Below, piece after piece: positions 44,996 through 54,489 of a stretch of DNA of 64,000 nt. Under the pieces are notes generated by a model. The model searched no databases and had not been told where the DNA came from. It saw only the letters and a program-made list of their open reading frames with translations. Made by a program: the position numbers and the translations under genes. How positions within the stretch are numbered: position 1 is the first letter of the stretch; every line of letters starts with the position of its first letter. Source of the DNA: Pseudozyma flocculosa PF-1 (taxonomy: Eukaryota; Basidiomycota; Ustilaginomycetes; Ustilaginales; Ustilaginaceae); NCBI RefSeq assembly GCF_000417875.1, contig NW_006920877.1:115596-179595 (forward strand), given 5' to 3'.

Positions 44996-46594
44996 TTAGG
45001 TGGCCGAGTAGAAGTAGTACTCGTCGACGAGGGGCAGGTAGTCGCCAACGATTCCGCCGACCATGCCGATGAGGGCGCGGTTCTCGGTGCGCGCCACGAG
45101 GCTCGACAGCTTGGGTCGAGTCCAGCCGTACCACACGGGTCCGCGCAGCAGGTACCACCAGAAGCTGCGGTCGCGTTTGCTCCACTCCATTTCCTCGACC
45201 GAGGAGATGGGCCGCTTTTCCTTTGCCGCCGCGCTGTCGCCGCCGAGGAAGGCCGAAAGCAGGCCCAGCATGGGGTTGCCGCCCATCATGGCCGCGACAA
45301 GCGGGTTGCCCAGGAGCGAGGCGGCGGAGCCGTTGCCCGACGCCGTCGACGATGAGAGGGCGCGCTTGCGCATCGCCCTGGCAATGTACTCGAGGCAGAA
45401 CGAGAGGAGGAACGGCGCAGTGTGCCTTCGACCCCACCGGCGGATGGCGAGGACGTAGAGCAGCGGCCGCAGCACCCAGAGCGTCTCTGCCGCCTTGGCC
45501 AGCCGGTTCCTGAGGGGCCGCACGAGGTCCTCGGGCCGGCGCACGTCGTTGACGCTGACGACGCGCGAGAGGAGGTAGTCGTTGATCTGCTTTTCGGTCC
45601 ACGGCTCGAGCGGCGCGGGCGGCGAGGGCGGCCCATGCTTGAGGGCGCCGCTGCCAGTGGACGACTGGTGAGGGGGAAGCGTCCTGGACGACGACATGCT
45701 GGCTGTCCCCTGGGCCACCAGGGTGTCGTCCGAATCCGAGCCCGAGTTGTGCCCCGCCATGCCGAGGGCGCGCAGGTGGGGAGGGGCGGGGTTGTGTGGA
45801 CCCTTTCCCTTTTCTCCTTGGGCGGCGTCGTCTTGCTGGCCTGCCAGCGACCCTGGTCGGAGCGATGCGAGCGTGGGTCGGAGGTAGCCGGTCCTGATGC
45901 CCTTCCAGTATCCGCTGGGTGCCGCAGACGAGGAGGCGGTGGGCGGTGATGCCGCGGACGAGTTCTTTTCCGCTGCTGCTGCTGCTGCTGCCTTGTCGAG
46001 CGAGGTGGCGAGCGTGGCGATGCGCTTTGTGCGCTCCTCTTCGAGGGTCGCGGGGTCCACTTCGCGCTCGGGGATGGGCGGTTGTATGGACATGCGGTCG
46101 CCGGTCATGTGGATGAGGGAGAGGCGGAGCGCGGCCTTGGTTGCCTCGATGGTGGCGACGACGTCCCAGGCGCGCCGCTTGGACAGCTTCCTGCGTGCGG
46201 CCATTTCGACGAGAAGCTCGAGGTAGCCGATTATGACGAGGGCGCGGGCGACGAGGTTGTAGGGGGTCGACGTGCGCGAAAAGTGCTGGGTATACCTGGC
46301 GTGCTCCGACAGGGAGAAGGAGGAGGGCGAGGACGAGGCAGAGGAGGGAGATGATGACGAGGATGGCAATGTGCCGGGTGCGGCGGTGTGCTGCTGGGAG
46401 AGAGCGCGGACGAGGATCGAGTCGTGGTAGAGGCCGAGGAGGTTTAGCGCCGAGTAGATTGCCTCTCCCGCGAGTTCGGCGTCCTTGAAGCGGCCGGGGA
46501 GAAAGTAGGTGATGGAGCGCAGGGTGCTCTCGACTCCAGTGATCTGCGAGGCATTGGTGAGGAGAAAATGGTCGTACTGCTTGAGGAGCGACAT
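44996..46594 (-). CDS. PEX16: Peroxisomal membrane biogenesis protein peroxin 16
   Basis: A single exon of 532 residues from the start 'MSLLKQYDHFLLTNASQITG', which matches the usual Pex16 N-terminus; an upstream in-frame ATG at 46666 would add 24 residues and is less likely. The segments 'STLRSITYFLPGRFKDAEL', 'YTQHFSRTSTPYNLVARALV' and the C-terminal 'KRDRSFWWYLLRGPVWYGW' are typical of the family. Pex16 acts at the ER and peroxisome to recruit Pex3 and insert peroxisomal membrane proteins. It exceeds animal Pex16 (about 340 residues) because of low-complexity insertions at about 85-110 and 215-330. Hydrophobic segments lie near 120-140 and in the C-terminal half. It is transcribed divergently from ATG13. 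Confidence 0.92.
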   Translation of the reverse strand: MSLLKQYDHFLLTNASQITGVESTLRSITYFLPGRFKDAELAGEAIYSALNLLGLYHDSILVRALSQQHTAAPGTLPSSSSSPSSASSSPSSFSLSEHARYTQHFSRTSTPYNLVARALVIIGYLELLVEMAARRKLSKRRAWDVVATIEATKAALRLSLIHMTGDRMSIQPPIPEREVDPATLEEERTKRIATLATSLDKAAAAAAAEKNSSAASPPTASSSAAPSGYWKGIRTGYLRPTLASLRPGSLAGQQDDAAQGEKGKGPHNPAPPHLRALGMAGHNSGSDSDDTLVAQGTASMSSSRTLPPHQSSTGSGALKHGPPSPPAPLEPWTEKQINDYLLSRVVSVNDVRRPEDLVRPLRNRLAKAAETLWVLRPLLYVLAIRRWGRRHTAPFLLSFCLEYIARAMRKRALSSSTASGNGSAASLLGNPLVAAMMGGNPMLGLLSAFLGGDSAAAKEKRPISSVEEMEWSKRDRSFWWYLLRGPVWYGWTRPKLSSLVARTENRALIGMVGGIVGDYLPLVDEYYFYSAT

Positions 46595-47829
46595 GGCGCG
46601 ACGGGCGAGGATGGAGTTGAGCTGGTGGAGAGGGATGGGTGGTGGCTGATGGCGGCGAGCGGGCAAGGGAGCGAGCGAGGAAAAGAGAGGATGCCGAGGG
46701 ACACCGAGGGTGCGAGGCAGACGAGCGGGGGCCAGGCGAGGCGAGGCGAGGCGAGGCCGGCTTTCAGATGGAGTCGCTTTGCCGGTTGCGGGCCCCGTCG
46801 TTTTTGGCGAGCGTCCAGACTTGCGTGGGGCTCACGCATGCGCACGCGGGCTGGCCGGCTGGCTGGCTGGGCTGCTTGGGTCAGGCTAGGCCAGGCTAAC
46901 CCTGCCGCCCGCACTTCGGAGCCGGGCAGATTGAATCCGCCCAAAGGCGGGAGACGGGGGCCCACCTAGCCCTGGCCTGCATTCTCCACATGCAACCCTG
47001 CCGGCTGGCTGGCGTGGCGTGGCGTGGCAGCCCAGGCATAGCCCGACGGGCCGAGATGCTGCGCTGCCTAGCCTGTGCGCTCCCCCCGCGCCAAGTCAAA
47101 GTTGGGCTAGACGATACGAGGAGGGGCCTCAGGCTGGGCAGAGGAGGGGGACCCTGGCGTGACCTGAGCCTGGGCTGCTCGCCCAACCTGGGCTCGCGCA
47201 ACCTGGGCTCGCGCTCGTGCTCGTGCTTGTCCTCCCTCATGCTACACGGCCCTCGCCCCATACCAAGCCACAATCTCCTTATCGGGCCCACCTTTTGTCC
47301 TCGACTGGTCTCCAATACCGTCACCGCCTCCAGCACCACCATCAACAACACCCTCGCCCGACCCCCCGCCAGTCTCACCACTGCGCTGCCACCATCCCCA
47401 CCCCCTATCGGCCCCGCCCCTGCTCACCTCAGCCCAGCCTGTCGCCTGTTGCCCCTGTGCTATCCCTGCCTGCTTGTAGTAGACCTCTCGACGCCCCCCT
47501 CGTCTTCATATTGCATCGCATCGCATCGAGTCCCATCGCACAACATCGTCCCGACTCCCAGACTCGCTTTCCCAATCCCCTCCGCTGCTCGCGACACATC
47601 TGCCATCTACCCACCGCAGCGCTCCTTTGGCACGCCTTATCTCGAGCGCATCCACACCGACCTCCGCCACAGCCCTTGCTAGTTATCAGCACCGCCGCCG
47701 CCTACTAGCCCGTACCTCGACTGCCCAGCTCAGGCCAACCCCGTCAGCAATCTTGACACACCAGCCCCGTCCCCGCTCCCGCCCCGTCGCGCTGCGCAGC
47801 CCTCGGGGTTCGGTCGTGCACTCACGCGG
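46595..47829. other. Divergent promoter region between PEX16 and ATG13
   Basis: About 1.2 kb without a convincing gene. It contains a (GGCGA)n array at 46735-46757 and a long C/T-rich stretch (about 47240-47820) that is probably the ATG13 5' leader. ORFs in the leader are Pro/Ser/His-rich and low-complexity. Confidence 0.5.
46735..46757. repeat. (GGCGA)n array, four to five units
   Basis: Short perfect array of GGCGA upstream of PEX16, of the same kind as at 41011. Confidence 0.88.
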
Positions 47830-50800
47830 ATGCAATCCGCAGCCTCTTCCCACTCCAACGCCAGCACCACCCTCAACCATGCGACTCAAACACCCCAGCC
47901 CCCATCCGCCCACCAGCTGCGCCAGCAGCACCTCGCAAAGCTCGACGGCGTCCTCTACCACTTCTACTCCACCACCGCAAACATAGTCATCCAGTCCAGG
48001 CTGCTCACCTACCGCGCCGCCGCCGCGCACCCGGACCACTCCCAGCTCCAGGCCAGGCTCACAAAATGGTTCGCCCTCCAGATCCCCGAGCTCGACCTCT
48101 TCAAGGAAGAGATCCGCCTCTGGCGATCCATTTCGTCGATGCTGCCACTCGATGGTGACGCGCCAGCCTCGCCCGCGGGCCGCGCATCCGATAGCGTGCC
48201 CCCGCTCGTCATTGACATCGTCCTCGACCTGTCCGGCGTCTCGGATGGCCACGTCGTGCAGCTCTGGGCCAAATCGGGCACCCGCCGTGCGCCTCACTTT
48301 CTTGGCAACGTCGAGGCCGCATCGCCGCCCGCATGGGAGGACCGCCTCCCCATCGACGGCCTGCACAGCGCCAAGACATCGGCCGACGATCCGGAGCGTC
48401 CGACGGCGAAGCGCACCACGCGGCTCGTGGTCCTCGAGAGGTGGAAGCTCGAGTTTGTGCCTGGCACACCCGAACAGGTACCGGAGCTGCCCACGCTCTA
48501 CAAGCGCTCCATTGCCCATTTCCGCGGCCTGTACACGCTAGTCAACGCGCTGCCCGTCGGCCGGCTGTGCGGTCGCATCGAGAACGCCAAACGGAGAGCC
48601 GAGGCGATTTCGGGCAGAAAGGCCAGACGCGACGCCAGTTCGGACCCGAGTCCCGAGCTCGCCATCGACGACGACGTCGGCGAGCTGGATCACGAGCTCA
48701 AGATCGGATGCCGCCTCAGCATGGCCGAGGAGGCGGGTGACGGCGGCGAAGACGGCGTTGTCGGCATCGACCGCCTGCTCCAAGCTGAAGTGGATGCAGC
48801 GGGCCAAGAGGCACCCCTGCCAGGGCAGGCCAAGCAGACCGGAGGAACGACGGTTCGGCGTTTCGCGCCCATCGTCACCCCGCTCGGCGCCCTGCACACC
48901 TCGATCACGTTTCGGCGGCTCGCCGACTTCTCGGTGCACGACGCCAAGAGCCTAGAGAGCATCCGAGAGATGCAGATTGAGATGGACGAAGACTTTTTCA
49001 GGCCGACGGTCGAGGCGGTGCGCAAGCGGACCGAATCGGGCGCCTCGGGCGTGCGGCCCAGCCTCTCGAGCGACTACGAGCGGCGTGCCAGCTCAGGCTC
49101 TGCGGTTCACTCTGACGTCGGCTCAGGCCGATCGCCTGCCTCGGCATCTCCGCTGCAGCCTGCCGCCGTCCTAGCCGCCGAGGCTCCGTACGCTGCGCAG
49201 CCTGGCGTCGCGCAAGCTTCGACGAGCGGCAACGGCAGCAGCGGCGGCGGCCGAAATGGCGTCGCTAGTCTGTCGCGTCCCCAATCGCTGTCCTCGGCCA
49301 CGGCGCAGCCGCGTATCGGGGGCCTGTCGGCGGGCAAGGCGTCGGCAGCCGCACTCGGCCCCAATCACCCTCCAGGATCCATGGGCCCGCCGACGACGAT
49401 CCCGAGTCAGGCTGCAACGAGCGCTGCGGTCTCGAGCGAGCAGTTGCTGTCGCGTTCGCCGGCCACCGGCACCAGCGTCTTTAGCACCAGCGCGCCAGGT
49501 CGCCCAGTGGCCGGTCTCTCGAGCCTGCGCAGGACTGGCTCGATCACGTCCAACGTCTCCAATCTCGGCTCTTCTGGCCTGGCCGGCGCAACGCCATCGA
49601 GCCCGGCACTGGCTGCGGCGCTCAGCGTCGAGCCCGCCTTCCTCGCCATGGGACAGCCACGGCGCCCAAGCACCAGCGAGCGGAGGCTACGCTCCATCAG
49701 CTCCACGTCCAGCGGCAGAGACAGCCCCACCTCATCGGTCACGGGATCATCTGCCCCAGCATCGGTGCCCGTCTCTACCGGCGGCACCGCGGCAGCGCAC
49801 TCGAACAGCCTGAGGACATCCCTGGGCCGCGTCACGAGCGGGCCCATTCCCGTCAGCAGCCCGCATCCTCGGGCCGGGTCCTTCAGCCCGTCGTCTCCGT
49901 CGCCGCTCGTGCAGCAGATCTCGATGCATCAGAGGGTGCAGACGGGAAGTTCGTCGGCCTCGATGGCCTCGCAGACGGGCTCGAGGCTGTCGTCGAGCCC
50001 GGCAATGCGTTGCCAGATGGTCGGCGGAGCAGTGCCGAGCCTGCGCAGCGTGTTCCAGACCTACGCGCCGAGCCCATCGAGCTCGCTGGCGCACGTCAGC
50101 TCGCCGTCGAGCCTCAGCCTACGCGGCTCCATGTCGAGGCGGTCCATCGGGGCGGGTGATTCCGGGTCCAGCTCGAACCTCGCCTCGAGCAGCTCGGGCG
50201 CCCGGCCGCAGATGATCAAGCGCTACAGCACCAACTTTGGCTATCGACAAGCCGCTCGGGATCAACGGTCCGTGTACGGCAGCAGTCTCGGAGGAACGGC
50301 CGATCCTGGAGCGATGGGCTCTTCGACGACGGGTGCTGAGCCGGCCAGCCTGCCTAGCAGCGGTGCTGGCAGCCTTGGATCGCAGTACGGTCGGAGCTGG
50401 GCAGCGCGCATGGAGCAGCGACAGCTGTACAGCAACTTTGTTCGCGGCTCGACGAGCAACGACGACGCCACCAGCGGCAGCACCTCGACCTCGATCCGCT
50501 TCCGCTCGTCGCCCGCTGCGGGCGTCACCCCGACCGGCGCCCTGACACCCAGTCCTGGAAGCCACGAGGGCGACCTCGACGACCTGATGCGGCTGATTGA
50601 CTCCAAGCCGGTGCTGAGGACGAGCGCGGCACGGGCCGGTGAACCTCGGGATCGGCCAGAAGCGTCGAGCTCCGGTGCCGCGACGCCCGGCAACGAGCGC
50701 GATCGTGACAAGGACTCGCCCAGCCCCGTGGAAGGAGGCATCGACCGGAGTCGCGAGCTGCAGACCCGCAACGCTGCGAGCTCGAGCAGCTCGAGCCTCG

Positions 50801-52233
50801 GGGCGCGGAGCGGGCATGGCAAGGCCGGCGTCTACGCGTCGATTCGAGGGACCAACCCGCTCTCGCGCAGCCAGGTCGACGAGATGCTCAGCCGCATGGT
50901 CCAGTCGGTCAACCTCGGGCCCTCGACCGGCGGCGCAGCGGGCGGCATGGAACGCCACCGCACGACCTCTGGTGCTCTAGCGCAAGCCTCGCCGAGCGAC
51001 GATCGCGTCTCGTCGCAGTTGGGCTCTGCCACGGCTTCTCCGAGCGGACGGGTACGTCCGAGCCTGCGCGGGGCGTTTGACCGGCCAGCCTCGGCGAACG
51101 AGTCGCGCGTGGCGCCATCGCGGGCAGTGACGGCCTACCGCGGCGGCGCGTCTTCACCCATCGTCGGCGATGCGGCGGACGCCATCTCGGCGTTCCGGTC
51201 CGGCCGTCCTGCTCGCGATGCGGCTGCCGCACCGATCGGGACCGGACAGGTGCGAGGCCTGAGGACGGCGGCCAATGCTTCTGGGTTTGATGGCGGGTTT
51301 GATGGCAGTTTCGACGACGAGACAGGCCTGCTGCGGTCCGGGGGAGCTCTTGGGCTGCTTCGCGATCAGGGCGCTGGCGGGCGACCTGGTCACCTCGGCG
51401 TGATGGGCGGCGACGGCACCCGGCGAGGCCAGCTGGCTGGCGGCGAGGCGCTGCAGACGGCCGGATCGGGACATTCGCTCGAGTACGGCGCGAGCCGGAA
51501 CAGCTACGATCCGATGGACGACGAAGCGGCCGGCCGGATGGAGATGCCGCTGGGCGACCTCTTTGACGACGACTACGGCGTGTCCGTGCCCGACCAACAG
51601 CAGCCCGTCGCCGGCATCGCCGGCATTCACCCTCATCGGCCCAAGGCGACGACCGGGGCGGGCGTTGGTACTGGCACGGGTACGGGCACGGGCACCGGTA
51701 CGGGTACAGGTACGGGTGGCTTCCAAGTTACGAGGACGCGGAGCGGTACAAGCCGCAGCAGCCCGTCGTCTCATGCGACGGCATTCCTTGGCGGCGCTGG
51801 TGGTGGTGGAGTCGGTGCCGGCGGTGGCGGCGGGATCGCGACGACTATGGACTGGGAGCGCGGGGAGCGGGAGCGACATCGGGCCAGGGAGCTCGAGCGC
51901 CGGCGGGCCGACGCCGAGATGGCGCGCAACTTTGGAAACGAGGTCGGAGCCGGCACACGCGGTCGAGGCTCGCGCAGCCTCTGGCGTCACGGGCTCACGA
52001 GCCCCTCTGCGCCGTCGAGCGTGACGCACGCCGTCGGCTTTGGGGCGGCGATGAACGCGATGCGGAGCGGCCAGCCCTCGCTCGCCCAGCAACGCCTAGG
52101 TCGCAGGGGCCGGTGCGGCAGCGACCCTGGCGCCGAGGCCGATGACCGTGGCGACGACGGCGAGGACGACGAGGATGACGAGGAGCCCGCTGGCTACCGC
52201 CGCGGGGCACGCGATGACTATGGACGGCGATGA
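47830..52233 (+). CDS. ATG13: Autophagy-related protein 13, Atg1 kinase regulator
   Basis: A single exon of 1,467 residues. The conserved part is an N-terminal HORMA domain (about residues 27-400, interrupted by insertions): 'KLDGVLYHFYSTTANIVIQS' near its start, then 'VLERWKLEF' and 'HFRGLYTLVNALPVGRL', a hallmark of Atg13. Atg13 binds Atg1 and Atg17 and, under TOR control, triggers autophagosome formation. The remaining 1,000 or so residues are disordered and Ser-rich, as expected for the phosphoregulated tail. There is a Gly-Thr repeat at about 51666-51720 and an Arg/Glu-rich stretch after it. The start is the first ATG before the HORMA region. The large size is due to the disordered tail. 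Confidence 0.92.
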   Translation: MQSAASSHSNASTTLNHATQTPQPPSAHQLRQQHLAKLDGVLYHFYSTTANIVIQSRLLTYRAAAAHPDHSQLQARLTKWFALQIPELDLFKEEIRLWRSISSMLPLDGDAPASPAGRASDSVPPLVIDIVLDLSGVSDGHVVQLWAKSGTRRAPHFLGNVEAASPPAWEDRLPIDGLHSAKTSADDPERPTAKRTTRLVVLERWKLEFVPGTPEQVPELPTLYKRSIAHFRGLYTLVNALPVGRLCGRIENAKRRAEAISGRKARRDASSDPSPELAIDDDVGELDHELKIGCRLSMAEEAGDGGEDGVVGIDRLLQAEVDAAGQEAPLPGQAKQTGGTTVRRFAPIVTPLGALHTSITFRRLADFSVHDAKSLESIREMQIEMDEDFFRPTVEAVRKRTESGASGVRPSLSSDYERRASSGSAVHSDVGSGRSPASASPLQPAAVLAAEAPYAAQPGVAQASTSGNGSSGGGRNGVASLSRPQSLSSATAQPRIGGLSAGKASAAALGPNHPPGSMGPPTTIPSQAATSAAVSSEQLLSRSPATGTSVFSTSAPGRPVAGLSSLRRTGSITSNVSNLGSSGLAGATPSSPALAAALSVEPAFLAMGQPRRPSTSERRLRSISSTSSGRDSPTSSVTGSSAPASVPVSTGGTAAAHSNSLRTSLGRVTSGPIPVSSPHPRAGSFSPSSPSPLVQQISMHQRVQTGSSSASMASQTGSRLSSSPAMRCQMVGGAVPSLRSVFQTYAPSPSSSLAHVSSPSSLSLRGSMSRRSIGAGDSGSSSNLASSSSGARPQMIKRYSTNFGYRQAARDQRSVYGSSLGGTADPGAMGSSTTGAEPASLPSSGAGSLGSQYGRSWAARMEQRQLYSNFVRGSTSNDDATSGSTSTSIRFRSSPAAGVTPTGALTPSPGSHEGDLDDLMRLIDSKPVLRTSAARAGEPRDRPEASSSGAATPGNERDRDKDSPSPVEGGIDRSRELQTRNAASSSSSSLGARSGHGKAGVYASIRGTNPLSRSQVDEMLSRMVQSVNLGPSTGGAAGGMERHRTTSGALAQASPSDDRVSSQLGSATASPSGRVRPSLRGAFDRPASANESRVAPSRAVTAYRGGASSPIVGDAADAISAFRSGRPARDAAAAPIGTGQVRGLRTAANASGFDGGFDGSFDDETGLLRSGGALGLLRDQGAGGRPGHLGVMGGDGTRRGQLAGGEALQTAGSGHSLEYGASRNSYDPMDDEAAGRMEMPLGDLFDDDYGVSVPDQQQPVAGIAGIHPHRPKATTGAGVGTGTGTGTGTGTGTGTGGFQVTRTRSGTSRSSPSSHATAFLGGAGGGGVGAGGGGGIATTMDWERGERERHRARELERRRADAEMARNFGNEVGAGTRGRGSRSLWRHGLTSPSAPSSVTHAVGFGAAMNAMRSGQPSLAQQRLGRRGRCGSDPGAEADDRGDDGEDDEDDEEPAGYRRGARDDYGRR

Positions 52234-52819
52234 TGATGCCGCGCCGCACTTTTCCAACCTCGACGCGTACGACCGCCCGCGCCAGACATCTGTATGATTC
52301 GTGCACTAATGCCTTTCTCTCCCTCTGCAAACCGACATGCATGCTGTTGTGATTGCCCTAGTAGCGCCTGCTGTGGCTTGGGGACTTGGCGCTGTGGCCG
52401 TGCTGTGCTGGGGACGAGGAGTGAGGGGCGAGCCAAGAACCGCCGGTCAGTTACCCCGCACTTTGCCTTTTTCTCGGAAGACGGGCGACGCGCGAGGGTG
52501 AGCGGGGGGCGTGGCTTGCCAGCCAGCCAGGCGCCCAGTCAGGGTCGAGAAGGGTTGGTTGGACCCAGTGAGCTGGCACTCTCGCCCGGCGGGTTGGCGG
52601 GGGGTCGCCGGCGCTGCGGGGGCAATCCCGTCCGTACGTGCGGCGTGGTTGGCTTCGCGCCGTCTTGTCTCGCAGCTTCTTCCTCGACCACCACCACCAC
52701 CTCGACCTCGCTGTCACCTTGACCCTCCTCGCTGGTTCCGCCTTCGTTTCGCATCCCTCTGTCCCCGGACCAACGCTCTCTTCCTTTCGCCCCACGTCAA
52801 ACGCACGGTCCAGTTCAAG
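52234..52819. other. Intergenic region between ATG13 and the RAMP4-like gene
   Basis: About 590 bp, presumably the ATG13 3' UTR and the promoter and leader of the small downstream gene. The last 150 bases are rich in CCACCACC and CTCGACC motifs. No further gene is seen. Confidence 0.5.
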
Positions 52820-53458
52820 ATGGTACGTCCCACCTCCCTCCCTCCCTCCCTCTCTGGTCCTCCTCTTCACTCACCTCCATTCCTTCTCTTTCACCTCTGC
52901 GACGACGCACGACAGCCGGGAGCGAAGCACATCAACGCGAAAAACAACCAGTTTCTCGAAAAGACGCGCTCCAACGCCGGCAAGGCGCGGGTGCGCGCCG
53001 CCGACCTCGTCGAGACCGACGAGAATGGCGAACCCGTCCGCCGCCGCCGCGCCGGCCTCGAAAAGGGAAGGGGCATCGTCAAGCCGCCCGTCTCGGAACG
53101 TGTCTCCAAGAAACCTGCCGTACGTCCAACCCCCCCCCCCCCCCCCTCCACCGCTCCCCGCACGATGGGTCGAGTTCGGGTGATACGTGAGATGCGAGGA
53201 GAGGTGACTGATATGATGCCTTTGCACCCTTATGATGGGTGATACAGGTGTCGAGTACCACGCTCTACCTCATCTGCTTTGTCGTCATTGGCGGTGGTGA
53301 GTGCCCCCTTTCTTCCTTCCTTCCTTCGACGTCGAGCGCTCGTCCGTCCCTTTCCCGAGCCGGTCCTCAAGGATCCAAGACACTGAAACACTACCCTCTT
53401 TCGCCCTCGTCGCCCCGCGCCTCCAGTCTTCTTTGAACTGCTGAGACTCTTCCTCTGA
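52820..53458 (+). CDS. Small ER membrane protein, RAMP4/SERP (Ysy6) family
   Basis: Four exons: 52820-52822 (the ATG alone), 52916-53119, 53248-53296 and 53427-53458. They encode 95 residues. The first intron starts directly after the start codon (GTACGT...GACAG), and all phases agree. The protein is basic and charged up to 'ERVSKKPA', then has one C-terminal membrane helix ('TLYLICFVVIGGVFFELLRL'). This tail-anchored layout fits ribosome-associated membrane protein 4 (SERP1, yeast Ysy6), a small subunit near the Sec61 translocon that helps stabilise membrane proteins during ER stress. At 95 residues it is longer than animal RAMP4 (66). Family assignment rests on layout and the C-terminal segment and is moderately sure. 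Confidence 0.72.
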
Positions 53459-53863
53459 CCACCGGCCTAATTCCCCCTCAAACCTGCCCTGCAAAGCGTG
53501 CAAAGCGCTCGCTAGCCCACGACATCCCTCCGTCCCGCCGAACATGCCCCGAGGCCGCACATCTCGTCTGGCTCTGGATCGCCTACCGCGCCGCACCGCC
53601 CCGCCCCTGCGCCTGCACCATCATTGCCGTACACTTGTACTATACCTCTCAGACCGCCCGGCGTGGTCTTCAAAAAAGATCCATGCGTTTCCCTCCCTGC
53701 TCGCTCATCATAGCTGACGGTCGCCCCCGCGCAAAACGAAACACGACCAGACCAGCATTGGGGCTCGAACCCAGAACCTGGCTGGCGTCCAGTCCAAACC
53801 TGCTTTTAAATGGCGGAAAAAGTCTGCCCTCAAGGTCCAACCAGGACAGGACGCAAAAAGAGA
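53459..53863. other. Intergenic region with a tRNA fragment
   Basis: About 400 bp downstream of the RAMP4-like gene. Its last third contains the duplicated 3' half of a tRNA-Arg listed separately. Nothing else is recognised. Confidence 0.5.
53750..53779 (-). pseudogene. tRNA-Arg 3'-half fragment
   Basis: On the minus strand this 30-bp stretch carries the T arm (GGGTTCGAGCCCC) and acceptor 3' side of the neighbouring tRNA-Arg(ACG), with a few changes next to the T stem. A matching anticodon arm and 5' half are not present upstream in a form that folds. It is best read as a partial duplicate about 85 bp from the intact gene. Confidence 0.7.
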
Positions 53864-53971
53864 TGACCAGCCTGGGGCTCGAACCCAGAATCTCCTGATG
53901 ATACAACAGCGGAGCACAAGGCGTGTGTGCTACATCGTAGTCAGACGCCTTACCAATTGGGCCAACCGGCC
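53864..53971 (-). tRNA. tRNA-Arg(ACG), intron-containing
   Basis: Minus-strand cloverleaf: acceptor GGCCGGT pairs with GCTGGTC (with G-U pairs), and the D arm GCCC...AGGC has a C-A mismatch at its last pair. The anticodon stem is TCTGA/TCAGG, the anticodon ACG lies at 53936-53938, and the T arm is CTGGG-TTCGAGC-CCCAG. The discriminator is A at 53864. A 35-nt intron (about 53900-53934) sits one base 3' of the anticodon. ACG (read as ICG) decodes CGU, CGC and CGA, codons heavily used in this GC-rich genome. Confidence 0.93.
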
Positions 53972-54489
53972 ATTTCATGTCAGCATGCCAGAGTGTTGCG
54001 TATACAAAGGCATTTACTATGGTCTGAACTCATTCCATGTCTTTGGTACAAGCGACTATTTCTGGCGCCAGGCAGCAGCAGAGGCGAGCGCCGAACACGG
54101 CCACCACCGACCTCGAGCGCGGGGCGAAGCGCTGCTTGACCCCCGACGACAGCCAGGGCGGGAAAGAGAGCGTAGTATGCAGTCGAATCGTCTCTATCTA
54201 TGTACAGGGGAACAGGAACGACGACGGTAGCCAGGCAAGAAAAGAAAAAGTCGGGAAGCTTTGCTAGGCATCAAAAAGGGACGAGGGTGGAGCCAAGCGC
54301 TTGGTATAGTTGGTCAGAGCCATATTGAAAGAAGGAGGGTTGAGTGGCCCGCGGGCTTGCACCGGTATAGGTTCGAGAGGACGACGAGCAGGGTGTCGGG
54401 TTGCGCGACAACATCGAGCGCGGGACAGAAGCGTCCAACAACGACGTGCCGCAGCCCGCTTCGCTGCCATGCATGGCGCTTGCCGTTCG
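53972..54489. other. 3' flank of the oxysterol-binding protein gene
   Basis: About 520 bp between the tRNA and the OSBP stop codon. A/T-richer than its surroundings at 53975-54060, consistent with tRNA flanks and a 3' UTR. No gene is seen. Confidence 0.45.
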
